Made by a program: the position numbers and the translations under genes
Source: JBDNDK01 sp046719185
GTDB lineage: Bacteria; Armatimonadota; UBA5829
DNA: 9,125 nucleotides
Direction: 5' to 3'
Assembly: GCA_046719185.1 (NCBI GenBank)
Contig: JBDNDK010000095.1
Coordinates: forward strand, 1-9,125
Shown: positions 6,932 to 9,125 of the stretch, piece by piece
Position numbering within the stretch: position 1 is the first letter of the stretch
Layout: each line of letters begins with the position of its first letter
The notes under the pieces: generated by a model
Databases searched by the model: none
What the model was told of the DNA's origin: nothing
Seen by the model: only the letters and a program-made list of their open reading frames with translations

Positions 6932-7879
6932 ATGCAAAATCCATTTGTTTCAGTTATATTGCCTGTGTATAATGGTGAAGAATATATATCAGAAGCTATT
7001 GAATCTGTAATAAATCAAACTTATAAAAACTTTGAGCTTATAATTGTTGATGATGGTTCAAATGATAACACCGCAAAAATTATTGATAAGTATTTATGTA
7101 ATGATAATGTTAAATATATATATAAAAATAATGGTGGAGTGTCGTCTGCATTAAATACTGGAATTATAAATGCTGTTGGTAAGTGGGTTGCATTTATTGG
7201 AATGGATGATATATGGTTGCCAGAAAAATTATCTAGACAAATAGAAGTAATAAGAAGATTTAATGATTTATCTATTGTTGAAATAGGCACTATAGCATTT
7301 GATAATAATGGTGATCAACAATATTGGAGTTATAAAACACAAATTCAATCAGGAAAAAAACTTTTATCAAAAATTTTAAAAGGAAATATTTTTTGTGCTA
7401 GCTCAATAATTGTAAAAAAGGATGAATTAATAAATGCAGGACTCTTTTCTGAAAATTTAACTAGCTGTGAGGATTATTATATGTGGTTTAAGCTATTATA
7501 TAATGATCTAAAAGTTGCTTTTATTCAAGATTATCAAGTTAGATATAGATTGAGAAGTAATAGTCTTTCTCATAATATTGAAGATTTGCAGAAGCATTAT
7601 TTATGCAAACTAAAAATTTTAGATATTATATCAACTTATAAGCTATCACTTATACAAAGAAGAAATTTGCATAAATCAAAAAGAAGAATAAATTATCTGT
7701 TAAATACACTGCTTGCATATAAAATAATAAATAACTCTAGAAAAAATGCATTAAAGCATTTAATAAAAGCTTGGGTATATACACCACATAGAGTAAAATT
7801 ATTAATATATTCTTTATTATTATTAATTCCATCTGCATCACAATATGTTTACTTCAAACTAGAAAAAAGATTGTCTTGA
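6932..7879 (+). CDS. Family 2 glycosyltransferase (between 16S and tRNAs)
   Basis: This is a GT2, GT-A fold enzyme of 315 residues, acting on nucleotide-sugar donors at the cytoplasmic face; the substrate is unknown. FVSVILPVYNGEEYI begins the fold, ELIIVDDGSNDNT contains D40-D41, and FIGMDDIWLPEKL is the DxD-type site, with Gly 90 where the first Asp commonly sits and D92-D93 kept. CEDYYMWFKL carries the acidic pair expected near the catalytic base. The C-terminal ~70 residues are rich in Lys/Arg and end in a hydrophobic stretch (KLLIYSLLLLIPSA), perhaps a membrane anchor. It shares NQTYKNFELII with the glycosyltransferase at 1876, consistent with common origin. Its codons look even more A/T-rich. 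No Shine-Dalgarno is seen. The broken methyltransferase starts 25 nt later on the same strand. Confidence 0.9.
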   Translation: MQNPFVSVILPVYNGEEYISEAIESVINQTYKNFELIIVDDGSNDNTAKIIDKYLCNDNVKYIYKNNGGVSSALNTGIINAVGKWVAFIGMDDIWLPEKLSRQIEVIRRFNDLSIVEIGTIAFDNNGDQQYWSYKTQIQSGKKLLSKILKGNIFCASSIIVKKDELINAGLFSENLTSCEDYYMWFKLLYNDLKVAFIQDYQVRYRLRSNSLSHNIEDLQKHYLCKLKILDIISTYKLSLIQRRNLHKSKRRINYLLNTLLAYKIINNSRKNALKHLIKAWVYTPHRVKLLIYSLLLLIPSASQYVYFKLEKRLS

Positions 7880-7903
7880 TTTTTAATCTGAAGTTCTTGA
7901 TAA

Positions 7904-8527
7904 ATGAATAAAAACTATAACCATAATCAATTAGGTCCTGCACACAAAATCATTTTGAATTAGATTAAGCCAAATTCTAAAGTATTAGAGATTGGTTGTT
8001 CTACTGGTTTTGTAACAAAAGAGATTAAGAAAAAGAATTGCTTTGTTACTGGTGGTGAAATAGATTATGATTCCGCTGAAAAAGCAAAAATGATTGCAGA
8101 CCAAGTTATAATTGGAAATATTGAAGATAATAGTATTTGGAACAATATATCTGATAAATATGACTATGTAATTATGGGAGATGTTTTAGAGCATCTTATT
8201 GATCCTGAAAATGTTCTTTTAAAATTAAAAAATGTGCTTAGTGAAAATGGTGAGTTGTTATTATCTGTTCCCAATGTTGCATATTATAAAATACGTTTAG
8301 ATTTATTATTTGGAAGATTTAATTATACTGAATTTGGAATATTAGACAGTTCACATTTGAAATTTTTCACAAAAGAAACTTTGTATAAAATGCTACATAA
8401 TACCGGATATGAAATAAAGGAATTAGAATATACATATCATAGATTTAGAGATAGGTTATTGAAATGGTTTCCTGATACTTTTATTGCATATCAATTTGTA
8501 GTTAGAGCAATATGGTCAAAAAAATAG
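7904..8527 (+). pseudogene. Class I SAM-dependent methyltransferase with in-frame TAG
   Basis: From ATG 7904 one frame of 207 sense or stop codons encodes a class I SAM methyltransferase of the Methyltransf_23/UbiG-like type, often paired with glycosyltransferases in surface-sugar loci. Codon 20 is TAG (7961-7963), between ILN and IKPNSKVLEIGCSTG; relatives often have Trp here, and TGG to TAG is one base. SAM-binding motif I is VLEIGCSTG (27-35). The next motif reads GGEID (50-54), where Gly-Val/Ile-Glu is more usual. DVLEHL, LLLSVPNVAYY, LLFGRFNYTEFG and SSHLKFFT follow and are well conserved. The longest clean frame, from ATG 8090, lacks motif I and should not bind SAM. It may be a recent pseudogene, a read-through gene or a sequence error. 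Confidence 0.8.
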
Positions 8528-8548
8528 AAATTAAATTTTAATTTTGTA

Positions 8549-8577
8549 TTGACTTTCTATTTATGTATGCCTATAAT
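8549..8577 (+). promoter_or_regulatory. Promoter of the tRNA unit
   Basis: TTGACT (8549-8554) and a perfect TATAAT (8572-8577) are separated by 17 nt, one of the best promoters in the window. The downstream ATCTGCGGCT resembles the sequence after the 16S and pre-23S promoters. Confidence 0.88.
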
Positions 8578-8583
8578 ATTATC

Positions 8584-8716
8584 TGCGGCTGTAAATTAAT
8601 AGTGATGCCGCGGAGAGCCTATGCAGTATATCAATCAAACAAGTTGGCATATTGGCTGAAAGACGGAATCGTTCCTTGAATTTTCAGGGGAGGGCGGTTG
8701 CGTCCTCCCCTTTTTA
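8584..8716 (+). ncRNA. tRNA-unit leader or independent ncRNA, about 133 nt
   Basis: A strong promoter and a strong terminator bracket about 133 nt of structured, non-coding sequence. Stems seen are CTGCGGC/GCCGCGG (starting at about 8583, 17-nt loop), AGCC/GGCT with ATGC/GCAT around the middle (8616 to 8656), and GGAA/TTCC (8665-8675) immediately before CTTGAA. GTTCCTTGAA (8671-8680) matches the boxA-like element of the 16S leader. I do not recognise 4.5S, 6S, tmRNA or RNase P signatures. It could be a free small RNA, or a leader whose terminator is overridden by boxA-dependent antitermination to express the tRNAs 15 nt downstream. Confidence 0.6.
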
Positions 8717-8720
8717 TTTT
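8687..8720 (+). terminator. Strong terminator directly upstream of tRNA-Ile
   Basis: GGGGAGGGCG (8687-8696) and CGTCCTCCCC (8701-8710) form a 10-bp stem with one G-U pair and a GTTG loop, followed by TTTTTATTTT. Only 10 nt separate the T-tract from tRNA-Ile, and no other promoter is visible in between. Confidence 0.92.
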
Positions 8721-8730
8721 GAAGCAATAT

Positions 8731-8807
<77 letters not shown>

Positions 8808-8838
8808 TTTGAAAATTAAATAAATAGTTTTTTATTTT

Positions 8839-8914
8839 GGGGGCTTAGCTCAGTTGGGAGAGCGATTGCTTTGCACGCAATAGGTCAGCGGTTCGAGCCC
8901 GCTAGCCTCCACCA
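8839..8914 (+). tRNA. tRNA-Ala (UGC)
   Basis: This is a cloverleaf of 76 nt with an encoded CCA (8912-8914). The acceptor stem GGGGGCT/AGCCTCC contains a G3-U70 wobble pair, the identity element of alanine tRNA. The anticodon arm is ATTGC-TTTGCAC-GCAAT, with TGC at 8872-8874. It follows tRNA-Ile by 31 nt on the same strand. Confidence 0.98.
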
Positions 8915-8947
8915 TTTAAATTATTTTGCAATGTTTATGCAAGACTC

Positions 8948-8977
8948 TTGACATAAACAAGTAAAAGTTTGTATGAT
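8948..8977 (+). promoter_or_regulatory. Promoter upstream of the presumed 23S gene
   Basis: A consensus TTGACA (8948-8953) and TATGAT (8972-8977) are separated by 18 nt, in the spacer after tRNA-Ala. The next bases, TTTCCGCTTGG, closely match those after the 16S promoter P2 (ATTCTGCTTGG), which supports a real start site rather than chance. Confidence 0.7.
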
Positions 8978-9125
8978 ATTTTCCGCTTGGCAGCAAAGTT
9001 TGTCTTGTGGTAGTGTGTTCTAATTTTTAGAATACGGAATTAGAACCTTGACAATTACATATTGATGGTAGCGTATGTTATAACTTAAGGGCTCAGTTAT
9101 CTAGAGATAACGGGGTATAGGTATA
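8978..9125 (+). promoter_or_regulatory. Presumed 23S leader (partial)
   Basis: This spacer has no gene. GTTCTAATT (9017-9025) pairs with AATTAGAAC (9038-9046), and CCTTGACAATTACATA follows at once, repeating the hairpin plus boxA-like order of the 16S leader. CAGTTATCTAGAGATAACGG near the end contains a GTTATC/GATAAC hairpin. The remaining sequence probably forms the 5' arm of the pre-23S stem. The 23S gene itself is not inside the window; its position just beyond is inferred from the tRNA-Ile/tRNA-Ala pair and this leader. Confidence 0.55.

Noticed and set aside
7961..7963. TAG decoded as an amino acid (recoding such as pyrrolysine)
   Set aside because: TAG ends the glycosyltransferase at 2703 and the methyltransferase itself at 8525-8527, and no recoding signal or special tRNA is seen here. 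A point nonsense change is simpler.
8584..8716. The leader as 4.5S, 6S, tmRNA or RNase P RNA
   Set aside because: The SRP GGAA-tetraloop core, the 6S long bubble-stem, the tRNA-like tmRNA ends and RNase P conserved blocks are not visible.
9048..9079. TTGACA at 9048 as another promoter for 23S
   Set aside because: The nearest -10-like hexamer (TATGTT, 9074) is 20 nt away. The TTGACAATT fits better as part of the boxA-like element after the 9017-9046 hairpin.

Overview
This is a low-GC bacterial chromosome segment. The protein genes look roughly 30% G+C, while the 16S rRNA gene is much richer. Sigma-70-type promoters (TTGACA/TATAAT-like), strong Shine-Dalgarno sites and a 16S 3' end reading CACCTCCTTT all point to Bacteria. 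I cannot place the 16S in a phylum by eye. It matches the classical 27F, 515F and 806R primer sites but has unusual bases in helix 31 and in the EUB338 target, so a less-sampled lineage is plausible.

Layout. Positions 1-230 hold repetitive intergenic DNA: two look-alike hairpins between imperfect direct repeats. smpB follows on the minus strand. A divergent plus-strand gene encodes a small protein with a sigma region 4-like helix-turn-helix. Next come a minus-strand three-helix membrane protein (DUF5658-like) and a plus-strand family 2 glycosyltransferase. The gap 2704-3003 is not empty: it holds a minus-strand hairpin-plus-U-tract terminator fed by a structured, C-rich candidate small RNA, and a strong plus-strand terminator. 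A minus-strand Hsp20 gene has a perfect inverted repeat over its promoter region. A plus-strand M24 'pita-bread' protein lacks most of the metal ligands of that family.

The right half is the most interesting part. A 16S rRNA gene (about 5216-6742) sits in its own transcription unit, with tandem promoters, a hairpin plus boxA-like leader, long complementary processing arms on both sides and an intrinsic terminator directly after. The usual 16S-tRNA-Ile-tRNA-Ala-23S order then resumes only about 2 kb later. In between lie a second glycosyltransferase and a methyltransferase gene broken by one in-frame TAG. tRNA-Ile(GAU) and tRNA-Ala(UGC) follow, preceded by their own near-consensus promoter and a leader of about 133 nt that ends in a very strong terminator. 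After tRNA-Ala there is another promoter and a leader that I infer leads into 23S, which would begin just beyond the window.

The three stable-RNA leaders share a layout: a related sequence just after the -10 box, then a hairpin, then a boxA-like CCTTGA element. My reading is that a once-continuous rrn operon has been split, and that common promoter-proximal and antitermination signals keep the pieces co-regulated. The terminator between the boxA-like element and the tRNAs may act as a gate passed only by antiterminated polymerase. This is inference from sequence layout, not demonstrated function.
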